In this document: in pieces, positions 49,672-58,625 of the stretch | Layout: each line of letters opens with the position of its first letter | How positions within the stretch are numbered: position 1 is the first letter of the stretch | The notes under the pieces: generated by a model | Database searches by the model: none | Told to the model about the DNA's origin: nothing | Seen by the model: only the letters and a program-made list of their open reading frames with translations | Translations under genes and position numbers: made by a program | Origin: Flavobacterium sp. SH_e | GTDB taxonomy: Bacteria; Bacteroidota; Bacteroidia; Flavobacteriales; Flavobacteriaceae | Length of the DNA: 64,000 bases | Direction: 5' to 3' | Assembly (NCBI RefSeq): GCF_025717045.1 | Contig: NZ_JAOVZN010000007.1 | Coordinates: forward strand, 1 to 64,000

Positions 49672-50941
49672 ATCAAATAAGCCAGATCCTTATCAGGCAC
49701 TTAGATATAGAGAATTCAACGTATTTTTATTATTGCGTTTTGCGATGGTTTTTGCCTGGTCAATGCAATTTATTGTTATTGAATGGGAAGTTTACAGTTT
49801 AACTAAAAACCCGCTTTCTTTAGGAATTATTGGTTTAATGGAAATTATTCCAGCTGTTTCAATGTCTTTATTTGCTGGACATATTGTAGATCAAAGAGAA
49901 AAGAAAAGCTTATTGGTAAAATGTATTTTAGGATTTTCAGTAATTAGTTTCGGGCTTTTCTTGTTGACTTGGCCAAAAGTAGTTGGAGGCTGGTCTACAC
50001 ATCTTATTTTGTATTCCATTTACGCATTAGTATTTTTTGGAGGAATCGTTCGTTCTTTTATGGGGCCAACCATCTTCTCGCTTTTATCATTGATTATCCC
50101 TAAAAAAGTATATCCAAATGCTGCGACTTGGAGCAGTTCAGTTTGGCAGATTGGAGCTGTTATGGGACCAGCATTAGCAGGTTTCTCAATTAACTGGATT
50201 GGGGTTCACTGGTCAATGTGTTTGGTTTTTGGATTTTCAATTCTTTCGTTAATTGCCCTATCACAAATCAGCCAAAAACCGATTGTAAATCCAAAAATGG
50301 GAGAATCTATAAAAGACAGTCTTATGGAAGGTTTGACATTCGTTTTTAAAAACAAAATCGTTCTCGGTGCATTATCTCTTGATATGATTGCTGTACTTTT
50401 TGGAGGTGCTGTTGCATTATTGCCTGTTTTTGCCCAAGACATCTTGAAAGTTGGTTCTGAAGGTTTCGGAATTTTAAGAGCCGCTCCTGCGGTTGGAGCT
50501 TTTATCACAATGTTAGTTTCTGCTTATGTGCCTTTGTATGAAAATGCAGGAAAGAAACTTTTAATTGCCATATTTGTTTTTGGTTTATCCATCATCTTGT
50601 TCGGATTATCAACTTATTTCTGGCTCTCTGTTTTTGCCTTATTTTTAAGCGGATTAGCTGACGGAATCTCAGTGGTAATTCGCCAAACTATTTTACAGCT
50701 TAAAACTCCCGATCATATGCGCGGACGTGTGGGCGCTGTAAATTCAATATTTGTTGGATCTTCAAATGAATTAGGGGCTTTTGAAAGTGGTGCAACTGCC
50801 AAATTGATGGGAGCCGTTACTTCTGTTGTTTTTGGAGGAAGTATCACACTTTTAACTGTAGTTTTTACTGCATTGAAATCGCCTACTTTTAGAAATTTAG
50901 ATTTGAAAAAAGATATGGATGATCATCATAAATTAGAGTAG
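49658..50941 (+). CDS. MFS transporter (EntS-like)
   Basis: This 427-residue membrane protein has twelve helices and resembles the DHA3/EntS exporter group, including the GHIVDQREKKSLL loop between helices 2 and 3 and the IRQTILQLKTPDHMRGRVGA segment late in the protein. The group exports siderophores or drugs, but no siderophore gene is present. It overlaps recJ at its start, and the downstream hydrolase begins on the base after its stop, so a three-gene operon is likely. Confidence 0.88.
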   Translation: MEEIKSNKPDPYQALRYREFNVFLLLRFAMVFAWSMQFIVIEWEVYSLTKNPLSLGIIGLMEIIPAVSMSLFAGHIVDQREKKSLLVKCILGFSVISFGLFLLTWPKVVGGWSTHLILYSIYALVFFGGIVRSFMGPTIFSLLSLIIPKKVYPNAATWSSSVWQIGAVMGPALAGFSINWIGVHWSMCLVFGFSILSLIALSQISQKPIVNPKMGESIKDSLMEGLTFVFKNKIVLGALSLDMIAVLFGGAVALLPVFAQDILKVGSEGFGILRAAPAVGAFITMLVSAYVPLYENAGKKLLIAIFVFGLSIILFGLSTYFWLSVFALFLSGLADGISVVIRQTILQLKTPDHMRGRVGAVNSIFVGSSNELGAFESGATAKLMGAVTSVVFGGSITLLTVVFTALKSPTFRNLDLKKDMDDHHKLE

Positions 50942-51856
50942 ATGAAATCCTTTTTTCTTTCTTTGTTCTTTATATTTTCCTTTTTTGCAAATGGGCAAAA
51001 TCTCTATATCAAAACTTACGGAAACGAAAAGAATAAAACCATAATTTTTATTCATGGCGGGCCAAGTGGCAATGCAACTTTGTTTGAGGGAACGACAGCT
51101 CAAAAACTGGCCGATTTAGGTTTTTATGTTATTGCTTATGATCGAAGAGGCGAAGGAAGATCTGCAGATCCAAATGCGAAATTTACTTACGAGGAAGCTT
51201 TTCAGGATTTAAATTCGATTTATGCAACATACCATTTAAAAAAAGCTATTTTGCTTGGACACAGTTTTGGCGGTTTGGTGGCAACACTTTATACCAATAA
51301 ATATCCACAAAATGTGAGCGCTTTGGTTTTGGCTGGCGCTTTGTTTTCCCAGCAAGAAACTTATGATCACATTTTAAATACGCTGAAGAAAAAATACAAT
51401 AGGGATTCTGAACAATTGAAAAAAATCAGTATTGTAGAAAATTTAAATAAAAACTCTGCCGAATATAGAAAAGGTTGTTACGATCTTGCAGGAGAAAATG
51501 GCTTTTTTAAAATGCCAAATCCGACCGCAGAATCTAAAAAACTTTACGCCCATTACGAAGCTGGAGAATTTTATAAAACCAATATTAGAAATAAAAATGC
51601 ACCATTAGTTTTTTATCAAAACGAAAAACAAAATAACATCGACAGCAGACCTTTTTTAAAGAAAATCAAATCTGCTGGAGTTCCTATTTATGGAATTTAC
51701 GGAAAAGATGACGGTATTTTTTCATCGGCACAAATTAATTCTCTTAAAGCAATAACTGGAGGAAAACACTTCGCTTTTCTGGAAAATTGCTCGCATTATT
51801 TATTTGTTGACCAACAGGCAGCATTTCTTTCCAAACTAAAATATTGGCTGAAGTGA
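50942..51856 (+). CDS. Exported alpha/beta hydrolase (proline iminopeptidase-like)
   Basis: This 304-residue hydrolase has a signal peptide (residues 1-18, ending FFANG). The oxyanion motif is HGGPSG at 38-43, the nucleophile Ser108 is in GHSFGG, and an Asp/His pair is in YGKDDGIF and CSHYLF near the end. HGGPG-type hydrolases include proline iminopeptidases. It is probably periplasmic. It follows the MFS gene directly. Confidence 0.85.
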   Translation: MKSFFLSLFFIFSFFANGQNLYIKTYGNEKNKTIIFIHGGPSGNATLFEGTTAQKLADLGFYVIAYDRRGEGRSADPNAKFTYEEAFQDLNSIYATYHLKKAILLGHSFGGLVATLYTNKYPQNVSALVLAGALFSQQETYDHILNTLKKKYNRDSEQLKKISIVENLNKNSAEYRKGCYDLAGENGFFKMPNPTAESKKLYAHYEAGEFYKTNIRNKNAPLVFYQNEKQNNIDSRPFLKKIKSAGVPIYGIYGKDDGIFSSAQINSLKAITGGKHFAFLENCSHYLFVDQQAAFLSKLKYWLK

Positions 51857-51961
51857 CTTACCCCCCAAAAAAAACTATAAACATCTAAAAATCAAATAAT
51901 AATATTTTTTTTTAGCTTTTTTTTATGCTTTTATTAATCAAGTATTAATACAAACCGAGTG

Positions 51962-51969
51962 TATCTTTG
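51962..51969 (+). promoter_or_regulatory. -7 box TATCTTTG
   Basis: TATCTTTG lies 18 bases before the ATG at 51988 and overlaps the TTG at 51967 that would extend the ORF, so the shorter start is right. Confidence 0.6.
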
Positions 51970-51987
51970 TGGCCTAAAAATTTTGTC

Positions 51988-52344
51988 ATGAAAGACATCG
52001 AGCAGATATACCGAAACGATTTTGGAATTTCATTTTATTGGAAAGAAGGCAATGAAGTTATATCAGATAAAATTCAGTTGCTTTTTAAACAAATGGGATT
52101 TTATTTTTCAGTTCAAGAATTAAATGAATTTCACGATTTGATTGAAGATTGCGTAACAGACCACAATGATTATGATACAAGTGGCGTAAAACGTGCTTTC
52201 GATAAATTTTTATTAAAAACCCCCTATGTTGCGATAGATTTAGAAATATCACCAATTGAATTAACTTCTATAAAAGACTTGGTTGATGGTTCTTTATTTC
52301 GACTTCATCTCAATGAATATATTCATGGTGCAGGCATGAATTAA
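51988..52344 (+). CDS. Small protein of unknown function, paralogue A
   Basis: This 118-residue cytoplasmic protein is paralogous along its length to the product of 53419-53775. Both share IEQIYxNxFGIxFYWK at the start, the F(Y/H)F(S/T)VQELN segment near 50-60, FLLKTP near 79-84, LxSIKDLVxGSLF near 95-108, and a GxGMN end. Unlike its paralogue it has only one Cys. I cannot name the family. The pair flanks a secreted protein gene and precedes a cytochrome gene. It has its own promoter. Confidence 0.75.
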   Translation: MKDIEQIYRNDFGISFYWKEGNEVISDKIQLLFKQMGFYFSVQELNEFHDLIEDCVTDHNDYDTSGVKRAFDKFLLKTPYVAIDLEISPIELTSIKDLVDGSLFRLHLNEYIHGAGMN

Positions 52345-52467
52345 ACTTTCTTCCATTGCAACTCTTCATAAATAGTTGTAATAGAGTTTCTTTCAAATGT
52401 TAAAAATTGAATAAAAGAATATTCAATCTTAATCTTATTTCATTTCTTTATTCTAAAAATCAAGCAA

Positions 52468-53331
52468 ATGAAATATACTGCATTTTTATTTTCTGTTGTT
52501 TTTACATCTAACATTTTCGCTCAAGAATCTGCTATTTCGGGTAAACTAAAAAATGCGCAAAACGACGAAGAACTTGATTATGTAAATATCGGAATTGCTA
52601 ATAAAAATGTTGGAACTGTTTCAAATTCGAAAGGGATTTTCAAATTAAATTTAAATGAAAAAGTAAATCCTAACGATACAATTGTCTTTTCTCATATTGG
52701 TTTTGAAACCAAAAAAATATTAGTCAATCAACTGAAATCTGACCATAATGTTATTGAAATGATTCCTTCTGAAAATTCTTTGAAGGAAGTTGTGGTCTCT
52801 TTCAAAAAACCTAAACCAAAACAATTCGGCAGAAGTTCAAAAGGACTTGGTCTTATGCATTTTAATTTTTTTACTGCTCTAGACAAAACGGTTGATGATT
52901 ATTTAAGTCGCGAAAGAGGAATGGAATTTAAAATCAAAAAAGATTGCAAAGTAGAGAGTTTTAATTTCAATATTACTTCAAACGAGTTTAAATTGGTTAA
53001 ATTCAGATTGAACTTTTATAAAGTTGAAAACGGCTTTCCTTCCAAAATCTTAATTGAAAAAGATATTATTTTTGAAGTAAAAGATAACCAGCTTGGATTG
53101 TTTACAGTCGATTTAAAACCTTACGATATTTATTTGGATAAAGAAATGGGAGATATTGCTGTGACAATTCAATGGATTGAAAGCATAAAAAACAATGAAA
53201 AAAGCAAATTCTTCTCTATTTCTACAGCCGTATCTGCAACCGAAAATAGTTTTTACAGAGAAAAAAATATGGCCAATTGGTTTAGAAGCGGACAAAGCTT
53301 GACTTTTTACCTCAACACGATGTGCCAGTAA
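52468..53331 (+). CDS. Secreted protein with carboxypeptidase-regulatory-like domain
   Basis: This 287-residue protein has a signal peptide (residues 1-18, ending NIFAQ). A carboxypeptidase-D-regulatory-like beta domain spans about 21-105 (ISGKLKNAQNDEELDYVNI, then VFSHIGFETKKILV). An uncharacterised domain covers about 120-287, ending near a lone Cys. It is too short for an outer-membrane barrel. It lies between two paralogous small genes and may be exported to the periplasm or outer-membrane face. Confidence 0.78.
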   Translation: MKYTAFLFSVVFTSNIFAQESAISGKLKNAQNDEELDYVNIGIANKNVGTVSNSKGIFKLNLNEKVNPNDTIVFSHIGFETKKILVNQLKSDHNVIEMIPSENSLKEVVVSFKKPKPKQFGRSSKGLGLMHFNFFTALDKTVDDYLSRERGMEFKIKKDCKVESFNFNITSNEFKLVKFRLNFYKVENGFPSKILIEKDIIFEVKDNQLGLFTVDLKPYDIYLDKEMGDIAVTIQWIESIKNNEKSKFFSISTAVSATENSFYREKNMANWFRSGQSLTFYLNTMCQ

Positions 53332-53390
53332 AATGAAAAATTTTATTCTTTTTTATGATTTTTTTATTTAGAATTAATTTAAATAATATT

Positions 53391-53398
53391 TATATTTG
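53391..53398 (+). promoter_or_regulatory. -7 box TATATTTG
   Basis: TATATTTG fits the consensus and is 20 bases before the ATG at 53419. Confidence 0.6.
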
Positions 53399-53418
53399 TT
53401 GAAATTAAAGGATTTACG

Positions 53419-53775
53419 ATGAGAGAAATTGAACAAATATATCATAATAACTTTGGAATAGCTTTTTACTGGAAAGATCATAACACTACAATTTCAGACA
53501 AAGTGCAATTAGTTTTTAAAGAAACTGGCTTTTATTTTACAGTTCAGGAATTGAATCATTTTTGCGATTTGATTGAAGATAGTATGATTGAAAACTCTTG
53601 TTGTGAAGCTTGCGAAATGAAATATTCTTGCCATAAGTTTTTATTGAAAACACCATGCAATTCGATAGATTTAGCTGTAAATATGACCGAATTAAAATCG
53701 ATTAAAGATTTGGTCGAAGGCTCTTTATTCAAAATTGAACTGGATGAATATGTTTATGGAGTCGGTATGAATTAA
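53419..53775 (+). CDS. Small Cys-rich protein of unknown function, paralogue B
   Basis: This 118-residue protein is the paralogue of the product of 51988-52344. Its middle carries SCCEACEMKYSCHKFLLKTP (around residues 65-84), where several Cys and a His could bind a metal; paralogue A lacks all of these. It probably diverged after a duplication, and either B gained or A lost a metal site. It directly precedes the cytochrome gene. Function is unknown. Confidence 0.75.
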   Translation: MREIEQIYHNNFGIAFYWKDHNTTISDKVQLVFKETGFYFTVQELNHFCDLIEDSMIENSCCEACEMKYSCHKFLLKTPCNSIDLAVNMTELKSIKDLVEGSLFKIELDEYVYGVGMN

Positions 53776-53858
53776 GAAGCATTCCAAATATTTTAACAAC
53801 ATTTTTTCATTATTGAAATATATTTTGATTCAATTCAAAAAAAAGTATATTTACAGCA

Positions 53859-55070
53859 ATGAAAAAAGCTGTATTTCTATTCACCACTATTCTTACGACA
53901 ATTTTCATTGTCAGCTGCAACAATAAATCTGAAGAATATATTGATCCGCGCGGAACTGATTATGCAGGTTCTGAAAGCTGTGTGCAATGTCATAAAGTAC
54001 AGTCAGATATGGCATTCAAAAGTTCGCATTTTAAAGCTACAGCTCCAGCTATTTTAGGAAATGTTTCTGGAGATTTTGATTCTAAAAACCATACTTTCAT
54101 TTATGATATAGACACCAAACTGGTGATGGAAAAACATGGCGACAGTTTGTATCAGGTTTTGTATAAGAATGGAAAAGAAACTGAAAGATATAAATTCGAA
54201 ATTGTATTTGGAACCAAACACGCACAGACATCTGTTTATTGGAAAAATAATAATACTTACGAATTACCGCTTTCTTTTTATCATTCGATAAACAATTGGG
54301 CAACAAGTCCAGGGTTTCCAGCTGATAAACCTTATTTTGACAGAATGGTCGTTAAAGATTGCTACGCTTGTCACAGTTCAAATATCAGTTCGCGAACTGT
54401 TGATCAGAGTTCGGCGGAAAAAAACTTCATGTCAATGGATATCGAAGACGTAATCAATAAAAAAACTATTGTTTACGGAATTGACTGCGAACGCTGTCAC
54501 GGACCTGCAAAAAAACATGCAGAATTTCATTTGAAAAATCCAAATGTAAAAGTTGCCAATAGCATTACAAGTTTCAAAACCCTTACAAGACAGCAAAAAT
54601 TAGATGCTTGTGCATTGTGCCATGCAGGAAATGACGGAATGAAATTAAAATCTCGTTTTGAGTTTAAACCTGGAGATAATTTATCGGAATTCTTTCGTGA
54701 AACGAGAAGTATTACAGATACCGCAAAATTTGATGTTCACGGCAATCAATTTCGTTTAATGGCACAAAGCAAATGTTTTATAAATAGCGAAAAAATGGAT
54801 TGTATTACTTGTCACAATCCGCATGAAAATGCTTCTAAGAACATGGCTTCTTATTCTAAAATTTGTATGAGCTGTCATCAGGGTTTAAAACACAATCAAA
54901 CGACCCTAAAAACAATGCCTGAAAAATTATTAGACGATAATTGTGTAGAATGCCATATGCCGAAAAAAGCTTCAAACGCCATTAGTTTTCAGCTTTCAAA
55001 CAGCAAACAATTATCAAATTATATTTTGAGAACGCACAAAATTGGAATTTACCCAAGTTTGAAAAAGTAG
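53859..55070 (+). CDS. Seven-haem c-type cytochrome lipoprotein
   Basis: This 403-residue lipoprotein (lipid Cys20 in FIVSC) has seven CxxCH haem sites. They start at residues 41, 168, 210, 251, 315, 336 and 362 (CVQCH, CYACH, CERCH, CALCH, CITCH, CMSCH, CVECH). Many extra His could serve as distal ligands. The layout resembles the cytochrome c554 family. It should transfer electrons in the periplasm or at the cell surface, but no partner oxidase, reductase or quinol enzyme is adjacent. A TATATTTA box lies at 53846-53853, five bases before the ATG, so the leader is very short. Confidence 0.88.
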   Translation: MKKAVFLFTTILTTIFIVSCNNKSEEYIDPRGTDYAGSESCVQCHKVQSDMAFKSSHFKATAPAILGNVSGDFDSKNHTFIYDIDTKLVMEKHGDSLYQVLYKNGKETERYKFEIVFGTKHAQTSVYWKNNNTYELPLSFYHSINNWATSPGFPADKPYFDRMVVKDCYACHSSNISSRTVDQSSAEKNFMSMDIEDVINKKTIVYGIDCERCHGPAKKHAEFHLKNPNVKVANSITSFKTLTRQQKLDACALCHAGNDGMKLKSRFEFKPGDNLSEFFRETRSITDTAKFDVHGNQFRLMAQSKCFINSEKMDCITCHNPHENASKNMASYSKICMSCHQGLKHNQTTLKTMPEKLLDDNCVECHMPKKASNAISFQLSNSKQLSNYILRTHKIGIYPSLKK

Positions 55071-55071
55071 A

Positions 55072-55815
55072 TTATTTTTCGAATTTTTTAAGTTCAAAAT
55101 TTTCTCCATCAAAAACTCCATATGTAAAGTAACCAATCCAGTCACCTAGATTAACATAATTAGAATCTTCTCCAACAGGAATTATCATTGGTAAATGACG
55201 GTGTCCGAAAATGAAATAATCATAATGTTTGGTCTCTAGTTTTCGTTTAGCATACAAAACCAACCACTCATTTTCTTCACCTAAAAATTTTACATCTTCG
55301 GCACCAGAAATCAATTTATTTTTGACTGATAAATATTGTGCTAAACTTACGCCAACATCTGGATGAAGCCAACGGAAAAGCCATTTTGAAAACGGATTTG
55401 TAAATACCTTTTTCATTCTTTTATAACCTTTATCTCCAGGCCCTTTTCCGTCGCCGTGACCAATTAAAAAAGTTTTTCCACTAAAAGTAAATTCTTTATT
55501 ATCGTGATAAACCGGAATATTCAATTCGGTTTCAAAATAATCATTCATCCAGAGATCATGATTTCCAACAAAAAAATAAATAGGAATTCCGCTGTCGCGA
55601 ATTTCTGCCAACTTACCTAAAATTCGAACAAAACCTTTTGGCACAACCGTTTTATATTCGAACCAAAAATCAAATAAATCTCCCAATAAAAAAATCGCTT
55701 CTGCATCTTCTTTTACCTCATCTAACCAAGCCACAAATTTTTTCTCACGCGGAAGGCTTAATTCTGGAGTTGGCGCACCAAAATGCTGATCTGAAGCAAA
55801 ATATATTTTTTTCAT
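55072..55815 (-). CDS. lpxH: UDP-2,3-diacylglucosamine diphosphatase
   Basis: This 247-residue calcineurin-like enzyme makes lipid X in lipid A synthesis. Metal motifs are SDQHFG at 8-13, GDLFDFWFE near 45-53, GNHD near 84-87, GHGDG near 118, and FGHRH near 202-206. The length and motif order fit the LpxH family. It converges on the cytochrome gene with only one base between the stops. The minus-strand order continues from queD. Confidence 0.93.
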   Translation of the reverse strand: MKKIYFASDQHFGAPTPELSLPREKKFVAWLDEVKEDAEAIFLLGDLFDFWFEYKTVVPKGFVRILGKLAEIRDSGIPIYFFVGNHDLWMNDYFETELNIPVYHDNKEFTFSGKTFLIGHGDGKGPGDKGYKRMKKVFTNPFSKWLFRWLHPDVGVSLAQYLSVKNKLISGAEDVKFLGEENEWLVLYAKRKLETKHYDYFIFGHRHLPMIIPVGEDSNYVNLGDWIGYFTYGVFDGENFELKKFEK

Positions 55816-55901
55816 TTAATGTAAGATGTGAATTGTGAGATGTAAGACGTGAAATGAAAAGCATTTTACAATTTACTTTTCACATTTCACTTTTAACTTT
55901 T

Positions 55902-56354
55902 TTACAAATTATCTGATGCGTACCATTCTGCAAAAGACGATTCTGTTTCCTGAAGTTTTAGTGAGAAAAGAGAAATTCCTTCTGGAAGTCTCGCAACGAT
56001 TCTTTCAGCAAAATCAACCACCATATTTTCACTAGTTGGCTGATAATCTACTAAAATAACGTGATGTCCGCGATTTTTTAATTCAGCAGCCAATTCAACA
56101 TGTGGAGTTGTCTGATTAAAAACAGTTGCATGATCAAATTGATCGACGATTTCTTCTTTTACAATTTTCTTTAGGTCAGAAAAGTCAATCACCATTCCGA
56201 ACTTTACATTCGATCGGTCTGTAATTGGCGAGCCAATAACCGTTACCGATAATTTATAACTGTGTCCGTGAACGTTCTTGCATTTTCCGTCGTAACCGTA
56301 CAAAGCGTGACCGGTTTCGAAGCTAAATTGTTTTGTAATTCTGATATTACTCAT
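55902..56354 (-). CDS. queD: 6-carboxy-5,6,7,8-tetrahydropterin synthase
   Basis: This 150-residue zinc enzyme belongs to the 6-pyruvoyl-tetrahydropterin synthase family and makes the queuosine/deazapurine precursor. The zinc ligands His16 (FETGHALYG) and His29/His31 (KNVHGHSYKL) and the catalytic Cys25 (GKCKN) are present, as is a late Glu near the end. The length fits QueD. Other queuosine genes are not adjacent. Confidence 0.92.
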   Translation of the reverse strand: MSNIRITKQFSFETGHALYGYDGKCKNVHGHSYKLSVTVIGSPITDRSNVKFGMVIDFSDLKKIVKEEIVDQFDHATVFNQTTPHVELAAELKNRGHHVILVDYQPTSENMVVDFAERIVARLPEGISLFSLKLQETESSFAEWYASDNL

Positions 56355-56387
56355 CGATCTTTAATTTTAAGCTTGCAAATTTACAAA

Positions 56388-56564
56388 TTAATAACCGTTT
56401 TTGTCTCTTTTTTTAGCACGGTTATACATCCACAAAGCAATTCCGCCTAAAATCAGAAACGGAATAAAAGATCCGATAACTACACCAATTTGATAACCGC
56501 TGTCTGGAGCGTCTTTTATTTTCTCTGCAATGTCAACTTTTTGTAGCAACGAAATGATAGTCAT
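56388..56564 (-). CDS. Small single-helix membrane protein
   Basis: This 58-residue protein has an amphipathic N-terminus (about 1-20), one membrane helix (about 29-48, VVIGSFIPFLILGGIALWMY) and a Lys/Arg/Asp tail. The ATG at 56564 is taken as the start. It lies 33 bases before queD on the minus strand and may be co-transcribed with it. I do not recognise a family, but the layout is conserved-looking. Confidence 0.6.
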   Translation of the reverse strand: MTIISLLQKVDIAEKIKDAPDSGYQIGVVIGSFIPFLILGGIALWMYNRAKKRDKNGY

Positions 56565-56654
56565 ATTCAATAATTTAGATAGTAAAAAAAATGTTTTTAA
56601 AATATTTCCAAAACTATGTTTCTGTTTATTTAAAATTAATGACTTATATCATAT

Positions 56655-57419
56655 CTATTTTTTAAACTGAAGCAATGCATTTCTTGTAAAATCGGATAAA
56701 ACCAATCTTCCTGTAATTGCTGCGCGTTCAAAAAGAAGCGATTCCCAAGTTTCTGTTCCTTCCCAGATAATCTTTTTCATTTCGAACAAAGCTTCAGGAT
56801 TGTACGAACTTAATTTTTGAGCAAAACTTTCAACCTCAGCATCCAAATTTCGAGATTCGCACACAACAGAAAAAAGTCCTTTTTGAAGCGCCCATTCTGC
56901 CGATTTCCATTCGTGTCCCGACAAAGTCATTTCGGTCATTGCCGCTTTACCAATTTTACGAGAAACTGCTGGTTCTATCACAAACGGTCCAATTCCGATT
57001 GCTAATTCAGATAATTTAATTTCGCTTTGCGGAGTTCCAAAAACATAATCGCAAGCCGAAATGATTCCAACTCCTCCACCAACAGCTTTTCCTTGAACGC
57101 AGCCAATAATTAGTTTATTGCAATTTCGCATGGCATTGAGCAAATGTGCAAAACCAGAAAAGAATTCTAAACCTTGTTCTTCATTTTCTACTTTCAAAAG
57201 TTCATCAAAAGAAGCTCCGGAACAAAAAGTTTTAGTTCCTTCACTTTTCAAAATAATAACCGAAACGTCTTCATTTCGACTTAAAGAATTAATTTCTGCT
57301 GTAAGCGCGTCCAACAATTGACGTGGAAAAGAATTACTTGCTGGATGACCAAATTGTACTGTTGCAATTGTATTTTGAAAGGTAGTTTCTAAACTTCCGT
57401 TAGCATTTTCTAAACTCAT
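56655..57419 (-). CDS. Enoyl-CoA hydratase/isomerase family protein
   Basis: This 254-residue crotonase-fold enzyme shows ILKSEGTKTFCSGASFDEL near residues 51-69 for CoA binding, and a later oxyanion-type GKAVGGGVGIISACDYVF segment near 110-127. A Glu-equivalent of the classic hydratase pair is present only partly, so the exact reaction is open: hydratase, isomerase or a phenylacetate-type activity. It is transcribed alone, next to the tRNA-Ala gene. Confidence 0.87.
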   Translation of the reverse strand: MSLENANGSLETTFQNTIATVQFGHPASNSFPRQLLDALTAEINSLSRNEDVSVIILKSEGTKTFCSGASFDELLKVENEEQGLEFFSGFAHLLNAMRNCNKLIIGCVQGKAVGGGVGIISACDYVFGTPQSEIKLSELAIGIGPFVIEPAVSRKIGKAAMTEMTLSGHEWKSAEWALQKGLFSVVCESRNLDAEVESFAQKLSSYNPEALFEMKKIIWEGTETWESLLFERAAITGRLVLSDFTRNALLQFKK

Positions 57420-57523
57420 AAAATAAGATTTAAAGGTAAAGTTACGCTTTTGAAAAATAATTCACTCGGACTTCTTGAAATTTGTTTTTTGAGAATTAAT
57501 TGACTTTATTTGTTTAACACTTT

Positions 57524-57600
57524 GGGGGATTAGCTCATTTGGCTAGAGTACTTGCCTGGCAGGCAAGGGGTGACCGGTTCGAATCCGGTATTCTCCACCA
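57524..57600 (+). tRNA. tRNA-Ala (anticodon GGC)
   Basis: The cloverleaf reads as GGGGGAT acceptor arm (57524) paired with ATTCTCC, with the G3:U70 identity pair of tRNA-Ala. The anticodon stem is CTTGC/GCAAG with loop CTGGCAG, giving anticodon GGC. The T arm is CCGGTTCGAATCCGG. CCA is encoded at 57598-57600. It reads GCC and GCU. Confidence 0.97.
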
Positions 57601-57602
57601 TA

Positions 57603-57637
57603 AACCGTATCTCTTATTTGCGATACGGTTTTTTCTT
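57603..57637 (+). terminator. Terminator after tRNA-Ala
   Basis: AACCGTATC (57603-57611) pairs with GATACGGTT (57622-57630) and is followed by T. Confidence 0.85.
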
Positions 57638-57726
57638 TTAAAAAATACCTTAAACTATTACAATTGAAACTTATGCAGGTAAGACATAAAAAAGCCCTAT
57701 CCCATCTTTGTAAAAAATAAAAGATT

Positions 57727-58131
57727 ATGAAAAAGTTACTATTATTGTTAAGTGTGTTTTTTATGCTTTCTTGCACATCTGAAGATGAATATGACTCTAG
57801 TGGTTCCAATGGCAATCACGCTACAAGAATAAGCCCTCCAGAATGGATTATAGGAAAATGGAAAAATGAGGAAGGTATTGTACTTCAATTTACAAAATCT
57901 GATCTCATAATTATTAATAGTACAGGATATCAATCTTCTGTTTCATATGGTATTGATTACTGGGAAGAAAAAGGCAATGATGTAGAACTTGTAGAAACTA
58001 AAACAGAAGATTCTTATATTTTTGAATACAGAGATGCAGCTTCTACAAAACAATATTTCAATTTCGTTAAAACTTCCGATACCCAAATGGGTTCGAAAAG
58101 ATTTTATAAAGGGAATTATACTAAATTATAA
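57727..58131 (+). CDS. Small lipoprotein of unknown function
   Basis: This 134-residue protein has a lipoprotein signal (SVFFMLSC, Cys at residue 16) followed by an acidic TSEDEYD stretch that could act as a surface-export signal. The mature part (about 38-134, PEWIIGKWKNEEGIVLQFTK) looks like a small lipocalin-type beta domain, which is common for such lipoproteins. It lies just behind tRNA-Ala and ends at a terminator. Confidence 0.65.
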   Translation: MKKLLLLLSVFFMLSCTSEDEYDSSGSNGNHATRISPPEWIIGKWKNEEGIVLQFTKSDLIIINSTGYQSSVSYGIDYWEEKGNDVELVETKTEDSYIFEYRDAASTKQYFNFVKTSDTQMGSKRFYKGNYTKL

Positions 58132-58151
58132 ATTTGATTTTTAGATTTTAC

Positions 58152-58184
58152 AAAACGTATTACTTGAGTAATACGTTTTGTTTT
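58152..58184. terminator. Bidirectional terminator
   Basis: AAAACGTATTAC (58152-58163) pairs with GTAATACGTTTT (58168-58179) around TTGA, between convergent genes. Confidence 0.85.
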
Positions 58185-58359
58185 ATTTTTCATTTGCAGC
58201 ATCATCTGGATCGACTCTCTTTTTCTCTACTTTTTTAAAATCGTTGTTTAGCAAATTTTCAAGTTTCTTTTTTTCACGCTGATTTTTTCTAATTGTTAGC
58301 ACAACAAGGATAATTACCAATAATGCTACAATTGCTATTATACTCCAATTAATATCCAT
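58183..58359 (-). CDS. Small membrane protein with Lys-rich tail
   Basis: This 58-residue protein has one membrane helix (about 6-24, SIIAIVALLVIILVVLTI) and a charged tail (RKNQREKKKLENLL, then VEKKRVDPDDAANEK). The ATG at 58359 (MDINWS) is preferred over an upstream start at 58404 that adds a second hydrophobic stretch. Function is unknown. Confidence 0.55.
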   Translation of the reverse strand: MDINWSIIAIVALLVIILVVLTIRKNQREKKKLENLLNNDFKKVEKKRVDPDDAANEK

Positions 58360-58625
58360 GATTAAAATTTTAATTAAAAGTAAATAATTAAAATTATTCT
58401 TCATGTTATCAAACAGTTAAGTGTTTTACTTCTAAATTAAAACTTCCTCTGACTTAACTAAATCTTTTGAAAGATATTTCTTTAATAAAGGTTTCATATT
58501 TTTGTATAAAATGCCAATAATCCTTTAACCAAATAGAACAAACTTATCTAAAAAAATAATTTAACTGGATTCGTTCTTTTTATTTTGACATTTTTACAAT
58601 CAATAAAAAATTTATACCACACGAT

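Noticed and set aside
57543..57815. Minus-strand open frame across the tRNA region
   Set aside because: It is antisense to tRNA-Ala and to the lipoprotein gene; the tRNA cloverleaf is clear.
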